The notes under the pieces are model-generated. The model had not been told where the DNA came from. It made no database searches and saw only the letters and a program-made list of their open reading frames with translations. Of a stretch of 64,000 bases of DNA, positions 43,801 to 57,243 are shown one piece after another. How positions within the stretch are numbered: the stretch's first letter is position 1; each line of letters begins with the position of its first letter. Position numbers and translations under genes: made by a program. Source of the DNA: Pempheris klunzingeri (Eukaryota; Chordata; Actinopteri; Acropomatiformes; Pempheridae); contig NC_092019.1 of NCBI RefSeq assembly GCF_042242105.1, forward strand, positions 11,838,328-11,902,327, given 5' to 3'.

Positions 43801-46800
43801 AAAAAGCAATTTCCCCCTGGAGATTATTAAAGGGATTCTGATTTAGAGGTTTGAGAAGATTAAAAAACAAGGAGGGAGGGCAAGATGTGTGGCAGATCTT
43901 TAGTAACAGGTGACGATGTCTTAAGCAACTTAAGTAACAGAAGTATGAGCAGCGCTGCTGTGTGGAGACTAATGGAGTAACCTATGTGACTAATAAGAGA
44001 TAAAAAGTGACTCATTTAATTGACTGACTAATTCTGTTGTCTGCTTACTGTGACTGAGAGTGTGACACCCATGGGTGTGACATTTATAGGGAGTATCACT
44101 GTCTTATTTGACGTCATTAGAATTTAAGTTTGAGATTATAAACCACTATGAAATGAAAACTTAGCATCAGTCTACCGTTATTATACATCTACCTGCCTGG
44201 TAGATAAGTTATAATGAAAATATCTTTTTCTTAGTGTGGCATTTCCAAGTGTAAATCACCTGAAATGTCAAACATACAACCCATCTATCTCCCACTGTCA
44301 TTTACAGTCCAGACTTAATGTTATTTATTGATATTTATGGAGCTTCCCATGTCAGCTTACTGCAGTCTCATATAGTGGAGAGCTTGATTTACTTCAGACA
44401 ATGCAGAGCACCTATCTGCTGTGTAAAGTACACAGATAATGAAGGGAGGAATATTTCCGCTATCAATTTGCTTGTCTGTCAAATACACACACAAGGCTTC
44501 CCCACTTTTTCCCGCCGAGCGTCGCTCAGACTGGGAGTGGAGCACTACAGTGCCCAAGGCGTCTCTTAAGCACACTAAAGCCTGATAGATACAGTCATCT
44601 CTGTCCTTTGAAGACAGAGGGATGAAGGAGGTAGAGATAATAACATCAGGCCATCAAACACACCCTGGGGAAGAGGAGAGCAGAGGAGAGGCAGGATGGG
44701 AGGAGGAGGGAGAGAAAAATGGTCACTGAAACGTAGAGTACAGGGCAGAGAGATGGAGGGAGGGGAAAAGAAAAGAATCCTAAATAAAGAGCTGTGTTCT
44801 GTAAAACGTTTACAGTGTGACAGACAGATGTGATCGGTCACATCACAGTGTAATGCTAGAGAGGATAGAGCACCAATAAAAGTTTCTGTACAAGTATAGA
44901 ATTGGTAATTGTGTTGCTATATAATTGGATTCATAGTCCCCAGAGGGTGTATCCTGGATGCTGACCCTCTTAATTCAGCTTAATTCAAAACATGTAATTT
45001 AGCCAAGTATTACATGTTTCAGCAATACAGGCAAAAAAACATTAACTGATAAGAAATAAAAACAACAATGTTCAACTCTTTTATTTTAATCTGCACAACA
45101 GGAAAAGTTACATTGAGTGGTTGTTCACTTGTCCTGATTGAGGTGCTGCTAGTGCTGCTGGTTAGAATTTTTTTTTTATTTCTCCCCAACCCTTTGATTG
45201 ATGAACAACTATTTTCAAAACCAAACACATTCCCGTCAGCCTCAGCTGCACTTTTTGTGCTAATCAGCAAATGTTAGCAAGAAAAAATGCTTAACTAAGA
45301 CGGTGAACACGGTAAACATTATACCTTGTAAAGGTCAGCATTTTAGCATTGTCACTTTGAACATGTTTGATGTTGACACTAGCATTTAGCTTAAAGCACC
45401 GCTGTGCCTAAATGTGTCTGTAGTCATATCCACTATATTTCAAAACCTTAACCAAGTGTTTTAGTTGCACTTAGCCAGAAACCTACTGCTGTTGCCATGT
45501 TCAAATATTCTAAAAAGTGTGAATTATAAAATATTGGCACAGTAGGTTAAAAAAAAAAAAACGCCTTCATCAATAAACATAATCCAGAAATGAAAATCAT
45601 CCAATATAAACCTATAAATATCAATAAAAAACCACTACTATAATAGGAGAACAACTTGACTCTTGTGAGTCAACCTGGAGACCTGGAGATCATGGTGCTT
45701 TTTGTTGTCCTGCCATTAGTCATGTAGCAGTGTTACTCATTCACAGATCCTTGGCTCCCATTTAAAGCTATGATACTAGAGGACTGGCACAGTGTCAGAC
45801 TTCCTCTTGATCTCCTGGTGTGAATAAATGAAAGCGTATGGGTGTGTGTCTGTCCTAGCCAGAGACTGTCACCAATAGTTAACTGCTTTATTGCATCTCA
45901 TTGTTTGCTTTTGTGTGCGGGAGTGGCACTAACACTGCACAGATGACGGGGTGAAACAAAGCTGCTGCACATCGACACAGTTAAATCTAGAGTAGCTCAG
46001 ATTTTAATCTTCTTTTCACTGCCATGCCATTCCATGCCAGTTACACTAATCATTGAAGTCCAGGTTTATTTTACGCTTTCAAGATGATGAAGCAGGATAT
46101 CAGAGTCCTAGATGTCAGCATTCACATGTTTCTTAAAATTACCGCTTATAACGTGTCCTTTGATTACATGGTTTTCTGTTAATGTTTAACATTACGTGTT
46201 TACAATACACTGCGGAGAATGATCTGTCATACATTTTTATTTGCGTCACACAAAATGATGGCTAATGGATGGATGGATACTAATTTTTAGTAGGATGAAT
46301 AATACAGCATGATAAAACATGATCCCAGTCCTAATCCTGTTTAGCCACATAATGTTCACAAAGAAACGGTATTTAGCTAAATAATGGGAAAAACAGCGCA
46401 TCATAGTGTCATAGCATCTCTCTATATTTCTGTTTCTTAGTCCTCAAGTCAACTGACTGTACTTTATTCCATGAATCTCTCTCAGAGTGTCTCGATTTAG
46501 ACCTTGATTTGTTTTTATATGCTTGGAAATTGCAAATTTAGAACAGTATGGACCACACATTCAGATTTGTCATTTCATCATCTTTTGTCTCCGTACAGCT
46601 ACCACTTAATATCACTTAATATAAGCAACATTTGTGTGACAAATGAAATCAGTAATAAATTGATTGAAGTGTTTGCAGTGTGGCTTTTTAAAAGTGTCAC
46701 TGGTGTGACCTCTCTGTATTTTTCCCTGTCAGATTCCTCAAACTTGCGGCTTGTTCCAACATGACTCAGCTGATTACAGCCTTGAAGAAACCAATTGCCT

Positions 46801-49305
46801 TTTTTTTGTACGAATAATTCAGTGGTGTGCCAACAGAAAGCTTGGCCATTTCCAAGTTTAACAAAAGAATAGTCAAGCCTAAATAGCTGTCATTTGTACA
46901 AATATTGTGTCTTCAGCAAGACTCGTATTATGTCTCACTTAATTCTGGTCACCTTAGTGGGACTTATTGTACTGTGATGTATTCCCATGCTTACATCTGA
47001 GAACAGACCAAAACCTAAAATCTTGTCTTTCTCACCATCCTTCTCTCCTTTTCTTTAACGTCGAGGTCTGTTCTTAAGTATAGTGAGAAAATGGAAGTGA
47101 TCCAGTTCAGTACTCCCTGATGATCACCTGTAATGCCCTCTCATAGAAACCCATACTGGTGTCTTTTGTTAGCGGTACTAAAACCTCTTACTGGAAGGCT
47201 ACCAAGCAAGTATCCCTCACATTTTAAATTCCCTTTGATAATAAACTGTGGTATCCAGTCTTTGCCGTAGGCTATTGAAGTGGTTTATAATGTGGCCACT
47301 TTCTTTACAGAGAGGTTTTAAAAATAGCTTAGAATTTTTTGCTATGTTTACACCTTAAGTATTGTTAGCTCTGGTTGGCTATATATAGCTGTATATTTTC
47401 CTGAGGCCACAGAATGATGATGTAAGAGTGAGGGACTGGAAAAGAGTAGTTTAAGAGAGAGATACAGTTACTGGAGGAAGATACTCCACCATAAAGGTGT
47501 GATGTTTGTGCTGTTTGTGCTGTATAATATTAATTATTATAATTATGTATTAACAGAAGTAGATGCGTTGGGAAATAAGGAACAGAAATCTTTGTTCGAT
47601 GCAGTAAGAGTCTGTATGGTCACTGTTTCAGTGGAGAGTTAAACGTGTTTAGGACTTCATTTTGCTCTGTGACAGACAACTTCATGATCTTTCTTTCCCT
47701 CCTCTTTCCTTTTTTTTTTTTCTTTCAAGTTGTTCAGTGGGCCTTGTGGATGTATTTTGAGATTTGTGGTCAGAGCAGTCTGACGAAACCACAGTGACCT
47801 CACAGGGGTCTTCCCCTCCTAAATAGATCTTTTTACAGTCCTGCTTTCATTCTTGAGGTTGGGAATCATTTTTTTATGTACACTGTACATTTGAACCTAT
47901 GCTTAGTTGAGTGGACATGAACTTTAACTCAGTTTCAGCCTGAGTTCAAACTGTTATAATGTTGTTTGGTAGATGATCATGGAGTCTATTAGATAGTTAA
48001 CTCTGCTTCAAGGTCCTCTTCTGTTTTCTTCTATAGTGCTGTGGTGATTATTAACATAATTGGGGTGAAATTCAGAGCTAACCGAGCAGAAAGAATGTGT
48101 CAAGCAGGTCACTGTTTCCCTGCTGAGTACATACAGTGGCTGTATAGTCCACTGTAGTGCTGTCTTCAGTGATTTGTGTTGTGTCAAATGGACTAGATTA
48201 GACTTTTGCATTTACAATAACACGTGCATTTTTAAAGTGATGTTTTAGCCTACAGTTCTGAAACAGTTCTTCACTCTTAAGCTTAACAATTCAGTTTTGC
48301 TCAGAATTGTTCTGTAGAAACAGATGACAACATTTAGTTTGGAGCCTAAAAAGAAGAGTGTATGTGACAATGATGATGGCAAATTATTCATCTATTTTAT
48401 TCGTACCTTCTAAATGATTTAAGAAAATGCCCTACAAAGTGACGTTTTTATACTGTACGTCTTGGTTTGTCAGTTTAGCAGACCAAAACACAAAGATATT
48501 CAGAGAATAGCAGAAAATCCTCACATTTTAGGAGATGGAATCAGTGAATGAGTTGACCCATAGAATTAGCTAAATCGGTCAACTATTGGTTGCAGCCCTG
48601 TTTGAGTTTAAAATGACCAAAAGCACCTCTCAAAACTAAAGAATGTTGTTGATGTGTTTTTGGATGTGATTTTGGGAATCCCTCTTCATTAACTCGCCTT
48701 GTTCACAGCAGTCTTTGCAACAATGAACAATTTACAGTTTCCAATCTTCCACACTTGCAGCAAGCGGTGGGAAATGTAACGAACAGCACCTCAGAAAAGT
48801 CCCAGCTGGCCCTGGTGAGAATTGAATTTACCGTCTGTCTTGGAGGTGGCAGTAAGTGTAGGTCTATCCAGCTGTGAGACATCAGTGATGGCTTGTTTCC
48901 TCGCTCACACAGATCAAATGTTGATATGTTTAAATGTTTAGTGTTCTCAGTCTGAAATAATCTCGTTAGGTACCCTTCTTTGCTTCATCTCAAACAGAGC
49001 AGCGTGTTATCTCCTCATGCATTTAAATAGGATGAAGGAACCTTAAAACACTTCAGTCATTCCTCTCAACTTGAGGCTGATTTGCTGTGTCATACTGTGA
49101 CCAACTCATCCAGAACTGCATTTCAAAAAAGGCTGAATTCAGATGCAAGTGTAGGTTAGTCAGGGAGTCTAATTACAACACTGTGCATTCACATAATACT
49201 ATCAGACTGTCTTTTTTTCAGTCTTGTCCTGAGTGGTTTGGTTTCTGTTCACAGACTCAACTGAATGAGCTGGTTAATTAGGAGGAATTCTGTGGAGTTG
49301 GTTCT

Positions 49306-49348
<43 letters not shown>

Positions 49349-52300
49349 GGGTCTATCTCTGCCTTGTGTTGTATAGTGGATGAGGACCACACTTCCCAGG
49401 ACTGTCTTTCAGCACTTTCAGCACTTTATTGCAATGAGTTAGACACGGTAACTGCATAACCTCCCTGAAATTGTAGAGAAACAAACCATTCATAGGGTCT
49501 CTTTTGCATTAATATTCTCTGTGACTTCCTGAGAAAAGAGAGCATGTTGCACAGTAATGTTATCAAAGGAAAAATAAAATTCTCACTGAATAAATAAAAT
49601 AGAGAGTAAAATTGAACAATACAAATACATTCTTTGTGTAAAATATTCATAGAATGCATTAAATACATGAATGCATTAGCCAACATGGTCTCAACTATAC
49701 ACTCACTAGCTACATTAGGCCTTGCCACTCACATGCCTTCCCTTTATTATTAGCTTTATTAGATTTATGCATGAAAAAAGTCTGTAACCCCAAAATGGAA
49801 AAATATCAACATATGTATATAACATATGTATATTAACAACACTTCAAGAAATATATCAATGATATATTGAAAGTTTTGAGGTGTACTTCTCACAGTAAGT
49901 CTCTTTTATTTCAAGAATGTATTATTCCTTCTTCATTATTTAACGCAACAATATACACAAAGTTCACCACAAAGTGTGTTTTTATTTCTGTTATATATTT
50001 ATTCTAAATGACTCCCCATCTGACAGTGGTGTGTATGCACTGAGTAACTCCATGTCCAGTGTGGTCATCCTCAGAATAAGGTTGAACATGCTCATTATGT
50101 CGCGTAGTCCGTCCACTGAGTGTCTATCAGTCACTGTCTCTGTTGTATTACTCTCCACCAAGCTGAATAGGATTTTTTTTAGAGGCAGGCTTAGCATGTT
50201 TCCAGCCCACAATGTCCTGCAAAAGTCTCCCTGGAGAGATATCAACCAGCTACATAGCCTGACTCCATGCACGCCCTGCCCACAGTCATTCATCTTCATT
50301 ATCTCACAGGTCAGGGTCATTGTCACTCAGACGTCTGAGCAATATAACTGATCCTGTTTCAGGTCGTTGGCTTGATAGGTTTGGTTTTTATAATCTCATA
50401 GTGTTGGCTGTCAATATGTCTGGTTTCAGCCACGGTATCAAATGGGGCAAATGAGGTCTTGTTTCTTCATGGAGCTCTTTTTGAATTATTTTCCTGCTTC
50501 AATGACAGTAATTACTGTGTTAGTTTGACTTTTGGTGTGAATCTGCTGCTTGGTGTAGGTTTTGCTGCATATGAGTATGCTGAACGAGTCTGACTGGTCC
50601 TGTCCCTTGTGAGTCCTGATCACTGTGGGAAAAGTGGCTGCTGAGTGTTATAGTGCAATGGCCTGGCTGATACAGTGTGAGTCTGCTCTCCCTGGATGTA
50701 ATTGAATGGGGTTTATAGGTCACAGCAACAGTCAGCATTGATTGGATGATAATAGCATTTGTGCACCATGTCGTAGTAAAGAGCCCCAAAAACAGTCAGG
50801 TCTAATCAATGGGAAGTTTTACGTCTAAACACTGAAGCCCGAGTGACGAAAATAAAACAACTTGCATAATGTGTCTCTTCCACAGAGGCTTGCCTGTCAT
50901 TTTGGTGGCCTCCATGATGAGAATTTCTCTTTTAAACCAATATTTTAATCTTGTGGATTATAGAGACTGTGAGTTTTAAACCAGATCAATACAGATTAGA
51001 GGACATTGAAAGCATGTGTATGATGTCGGACAGTTTGCCTCTGGCTTCAAGGACTCTGTCACAGAAATGTTGGCACACATGCACTCTCAGCAAAATGACT
51101 GCACTGACTTCGCTACCAGTGCTGTTATATGTTTTTGCTGCATGATTGGTTTTAACGGTGTCCTTGCAGTTGATGTTGCATTACTGATTTTATGGTTGCC
51201 CTTTTCCTCCATTGTTCTATTTTATATGAATTAATTTAATTGTTTGATTTTTTTTTTGCTTTATTTTTGTCATTATTACAAACACTATACAGAAATTATT
51301 GAGTTTAAATCTTATGCAGTAGACAAACACACCCTGTTAACCTCCCAGGTCACTGTGTTCTGGGTCTTGTGTGCAATCATTGTGTCCATGTTTCCATGCG
51401 TGGGTGTGCTCACCTCGAGTGTGGATTTTGACAGATCAGCAATATGTGAGATTGGGTTTTATGAGCCTAACTATGAGGCATCACACATTTCCTCAACACT
51501 GTTTTGCTGAAATGGATGAAACATGCACAAAAGCAGTGCCTGCCTTTATTTTTTGTGAAGTGAAAGTTTTTTTATAAAGTTTTTACTATATTTAGTGAAC
51601 TGAAGTAGCTTCAGCGATCATCACAGTAGTTAGATAAGTTACCCTCTGTAGTTTACAAATTCTTTTTCTTGGCTGAAAATTATCTTTGTTTCCTGTCCGA
51701 ACAGGATCCACACAGTTAAAGGTACTTTTCCCTATTCTCAGGTTTTCGGATTCCTCTGACATGCACATGGTCCCATTAGCGTACTTACAGGAATTTTAAT
51801 TATTTTTTTTAATTAACTTACTTTTTTTAAATTTTTTATTTTTTATTTTAAATCATTTCTCTTATTTTGATCATTTTTACTTTGATTATATAATTATATA
51901 CATCTAATTATGAGATGACCTTTGACTAACTTTGGGCTAAATATTCATGATCTAAATCACTTTAACTGTTTTTTTTTTTTTTTTTATCATTGAAATCTGT
52001 CTTCAGCACTGTGTGTGTTTGTGTGTATGTCATTATTGCTTTGTGATGTTATCTACCCACTCCAAGGGGAAACCATGGGTAATGCCAACTCCAGCCCAGA
52101 ACGAAATCCCCCGCCCTCCTCCCCTCTCCCCGCTCTGCCTTTGTCTCTGTCAGGCTTTTTTCTTCTTTTCTCTCTCGCCGTCTCGCTGTCATACCTGTGT
52201 ATGTCTGTCTTCCCCTAACAAAGCACTGCACTTCAGTTCAAGGAGGTTTTCCACTTTGGTTGTCTTTGTTGCTTGAGTTGTAAAAATAATCATCTCTCCA

Positions 52301-55300
52301 CCTCTGCTCTCTGTTTCTTTCTCTCTCGTTTTCTCTGTCTCACTCTTATATCCCTGTGGTCTGCAGCAATATCCTATTTACCCAGAAACCTTGGTTCGCC
52401 ATCACATAGCTACACACCCACACACACACACACACACACAAACCTCCTCCCCATTGTGTCTGGCTGGCATGCTGATGAATGAATGAACCCTTGTGATTAT
52501 TCCTTATCTCTGTAACCTAAACACACATGGGGTTCTTAGAGGACGCCCTGCAGGCTGACACGTTCTAATAGGAGCCCTCCGCAATCATTCCCACCAGAGT
52601 TCGGTACCTAAAAACCATGATACCTATCTAGTGTTAAAGGGAGTCTTGCCAACCAGGACTATAATCTTAATCTGAAAGCACAACCATTTAATCCCTTTGC
52701 TGGCCCTTTGAACGCTTGGCCAGCTTCAGCTTTGTTGTGCAAGTTACATTCGGGAGGTTGACTGCATACTTCATGCTCGTTAGTGAGGCAATGACACACA
52801 GGCAGCATGCAGAGATAATGTATATGGTAACGTCCATTAAATTGATTGTAAAAAAAAGATTTTGTCGTCATTCATCAGACAAATTGCCAGCTGCTGAAGG
52901 GAAATTTTATTGCTTTAAAAGTGTTTCCATATATCTTAATCAAGCTCACATTGTATGTGTCTCATTTATTGTTGAACACATTCTGTATATTCACTTTACA
53001 CATTGTATTCACAGTGAAAACAAAACAAGCTACAGCAGCAGTGAAAAGAATGAACTAAACCATGAAATGTAACATAATCAGACACCTCATTTATCCATGC
53101 TGAAGATCACTGCAGCTGTGGTCTGATGAGACCAACCAATCAAATTTGTTCAGGAAGTACCACAGTCAGCCGCCTTTTGTTCCTCACCACGTTCGTCTCC
53201 TGAGCAGTAAAACACATAATGATGAGCAGGGCAGTGATAAAAGAAAACTGATGTCTGTGTTTTAATGCGCTCCTTGGCTGCTGGAGCAGCGTGGGGAGGA
53301 TATGCGCTGCAGAAAATGGTTTTGCTCCAAAATGGGATATCCATCATTTGGAGCAGAAAAGGTGCCATGCATCCTGACAAAGTAATTAGCAGCTTGGCTA
53401 TCTGCTGACGCTTTGCTAGGAAAATGTTACATTATTAAGCATTTGTGTACTGTACTTGCCATATAAGGATGCTGCAGGTAGATCACCACACTGCCAGGTG
53501 GCTGTTGTGTTGGATAGTGTTGTTATTTGCAGAAGCGTCCAGACAGTTATATCATGATCTTGTCTTGTCTGAAGCTGCAGAGGGAACACCAGACTGTATA
53601 TTATGTTAGCTGTTCTATCACTGGACCATGCTGTACTATGAAAGAGTACTACATACTCGCATTTCGCTGTGGTTTTTGGCGCAGTGTGAGTCTGCAGACA
53701 TTTCAGGACTAGACCTCAGCTGCACTGTCAGCAGCTTGTCTTGGCAGCTGAGAATCAATGTATCGTAAAACAAATGATTTTTCTGCCTGAATTTAGAGAG
53801 GTTAGGAAGCTTTTTTCTGGAACAAGATTAAGTTTAGTTTGGCCTTTAGAGCAGATCCCACCATGGCGATCTCTCCTGTGTCAGGTTTTCCCACTCTGTC
53901 ATCGCAGATAAGTGGTTATCTTTGACTGCTGAGCCAATTCCCATTACAGACGCATGGCAGGAAAACAGAAGAATGTGCTTCCACTGCTGAGGGGATTAAC
54001 AGTTTTAAATTGTGTTGAGGAGTGTTTTCAGGATGTTTTGATGGATTTATGGCCATGTGAGAGGTACAATTCCTGGTTTAATGTTAATGTATCATTGTCA
54101 ACTAAGCAGTGTCAGGGGTTGTGATATCTGGGAAAAAGGAGTGTGGTGTGGCATCTTCTTTGCATCACTGTGGTACACCAAACCATAGTGGGCCATTTTA
54201 ATGCCCCCTGTGGTTGCGGAATGGGCTTTAGTTCCCCAAAACTGAGTAGACCTTTGAGGACCTCTACCCTGGTAATGATACTTCACAGTATTTTTGCCCT
54301 GTATAATTGCTGCTGTATGTTAGCCTGTTGAACAGCAGCCTGGAGAGCTCTTCTCTTACACTGAGTTACACCATCCCTGATTATACAAAGATAAAAGCAG
54401 GGCAGTGTGTGTGTGTGTGTGTGTTTCTTCTGCTTCATTGTCTCATCGTCTATGTATACACATGCCTACTGTTTTGAATACATTCACCCACGCACCACAT
54501 GCACCACACATGCAACACATGCATATTTATATGTACTGTACTGTAAATACAAGGCAACAATCTTTTTCAAGATGGCACTGAGGAAAACACAACATGAAAG
54601 AAATGGGAGACAAAATATTTCAGGTTACATTTTACAATCTCTTAGTACGTTGTGTAATGACTATAACTCATGTACAGTTTCTTCATGGTGCAGTCCACCT
54701 GGCATCCAATTTGAGATAAGGAAGACGGAGAGCAAGAGTGCAGGGGAAGAAAAAACACTGGAAACACTGGAAGTTTTTCTTCTTTCTGTGCAAGTCTCAC
54801 AAATAGAATACATACAGTTTTACTGGTGTAACATTCTGATCATTTGAAACCTTCTGAAATCATAATCTCATAGTGCAAGTGTGTTTTTAGGCAGTTGTTA
54901 AAAATACAGCGAGAGGGGATGGGGCCGAAGAAGGATGAGGACATTAAGAGATTAAGGAAGACGAGTATGGGATGGAAAAGCAAAGATGTGCAGGATGAGA
55001 GGAGAGAAATCCACTGCTTTGCATCCGGGGTGAGCTGATTGATTTCAGCGTATTAAAAGCTAAGATGGGGTCATCCCAGCAGCATTGGTTTTAATAGAGA
55101 TGAAACGGCTTTTAAACACTTCCCTTCATTAAATATCATCCCCTCTGATTGGATTTAAATCTCAGCTCCTTATCAGCAAAACAGCACTTTGAATCTATGA
55201 AGTCATTTCACTTGCTTTGCCCTTCAGTCTCCTCTTATTCATTCGCTATCTTGCTCTCTGTCCACTCTGCTTGTCTCAATGGCCTCTCTCTCTCTCTGTG

Positions 55301-56884
55301 TCTCTCTCTGTCTCTCACACTCTCTCTCTCTCTTTTCTGCATAGCCCTAAAAATACTCTCATTCTTACTGTGCTGCGCTGACAGTTTTAGTTTGCAGCCA
55401 GCACATCATGACTCATTAATGTTGCACACAGACACACGTACACATGGAGGACATGCTGGCATTAGTTATGCAATAAAGACCCTGTGTCAGCAGCAGTGTG
55501 GGGATGAATGTAATTGTGGCTATGTGTCTTTTCCACTGTGCTGTTTGTATTGGTGATTAAATGGATGATTATATTCCCTATCAATAAATCTCTGTGGTGT
55601 GATCCTCACCATGCCCCAGAGCCCAAGGTGATTTTGTTCAAATTGTTTTTTGTTTTTTTTCAATCCAAAGGTGCTCAGTGTGCAATAATACACAGCAGAG
55701 GCAACCATATTATTTAGTAAGTCATTTACAAAGGAACCACATAATGTCTTTAGTAGAAGTATTAAAGCCACATCTGTTTAAAGGAAGTAATAGTTTAAAG
55801 GAATAGGTGGAATAGGTTGACGTTATGGGAACTGTGCTTATTTGCTGTCTTGCTAAAAATGAGAGGAGAAGATGGATGTAATTCACATGTCTGTGCTTTA
55901 ATTATGAAACTATGGCCAGGCAATGGTTAGCTTCGTTCAGCATAAAGACTGGGAGGAAGGAGGAAGTGTTCAGGGATATGGTCCAGCAAATAACCCCTTA
56001 AGTTAATAAGTGAGCTTTAGTTACATTTGGTTTATTTCCTGTTTCTATTCTTTATGCTAAACTAAGCTAAGCTAACCATCTCCTGCCTTTGGCTTTGTAA
56101 ATGACTGACATGAATATTGGCTAAAAAAAAGCAAATGTATCAAACTATTTTTTTCATGGAAAAAGACAATTAAGAGCGCTGCAAGTACTTGATAATACAT
56201 AAGAAGTGTATTCAGTTCATTTGGCAAGGCACTTGTTTAGTGTTAGTTCAATTTTCAGCAAGATGAATCAAGCATAACTCAAGATGGTCAAACATTTGAA
56301 GGTAGCATTTTTGATGATGTTTTTCGGTGCCATCAGAGTTTTCTAGGACATTGTTCTCCCCCACACAAAACCAAATTAAAGGACTAGATGTGAAATGTGA
56401 TAGAAGGTTATAATTCAGTGTGAATGCACCCCAGGACATGGTGGATGAATAAAAGTATTTTTCATGGGGGTAGATTTCCTGTGGCTGAGGGCTTCCACAG
56501 CTGAATGACTGCAGATGAAACACTGCTCTGTGTTGCTTCGGTTCCTACAGAGATTCACCATAACTGTAGGCCAGCGTGAGTGTTGTTTAGGGGGGTGAAA
56601 ACTCATTGACATTCTCAAGCAAAGCTTGGCACTGCAGCGTGCTACTTTCATGTTAGTGAGTGTCTATCACTATTTGTGTCTGTGTGTATGTGTGTATGTA
56701 TTCACAAATGTGTGTGTGCGTGTGCAGTATGAGCTAGTTGTTGCCATAGTAACATAAAATGTGTGTGAGTCTGCACATGTGGGTTGGGTCAGTTGAGGGG
56801 GAAGTAGGTGGAGTTGACAGTTTGACAGAAAAAAAGATAATCTGGGAATGGTAATACAGTGATTTGAGTGCTCTCTCTCTTTCA

Positions 56885-56917
<33 letters not shown>

Positions 56918-57177
56918 ATTTTGAATAGAGTGTGTTGTATATTCTATTAAGTATTCATTAAACATGATATTATTTAACTTTTTGAAATACAGAGAAATAA
57001 AAAGAACAGAAAATTGCATCAAAACAGTCTTTTCATAATAAAATGATTTTTGGCTCAGAAATTGTGTGTGTGTGTGTGTCTGTGTGTGAGGCATGTCTGT
57101 GTGTGTGTCATGTGTGGCGGGCCAAGTAGACAAATGGTGCTTCAGAGCCTGTGGCAGTTATCTTGTATAGGAGCCCC

Positions 57178-57243
<66 letters not shown>

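Noticed and set aside
52075..52218. Frame starting MGNANSSPERN with a myristoylation-like N-terminus and strong Kozak context
   Set aside because: After the attractive start it turns into Leu/Ser/Pro low-complexity sequence from a pyrimidine-rich stretch and stops; no promoter, donor site or family match.
53116..53140. Short match to a Tc1/mariner transposase motif (gtggtctgatgagacc)
   Set aside because: Only about 20 bases match, with no inverted ends or further coding similarity nearby.
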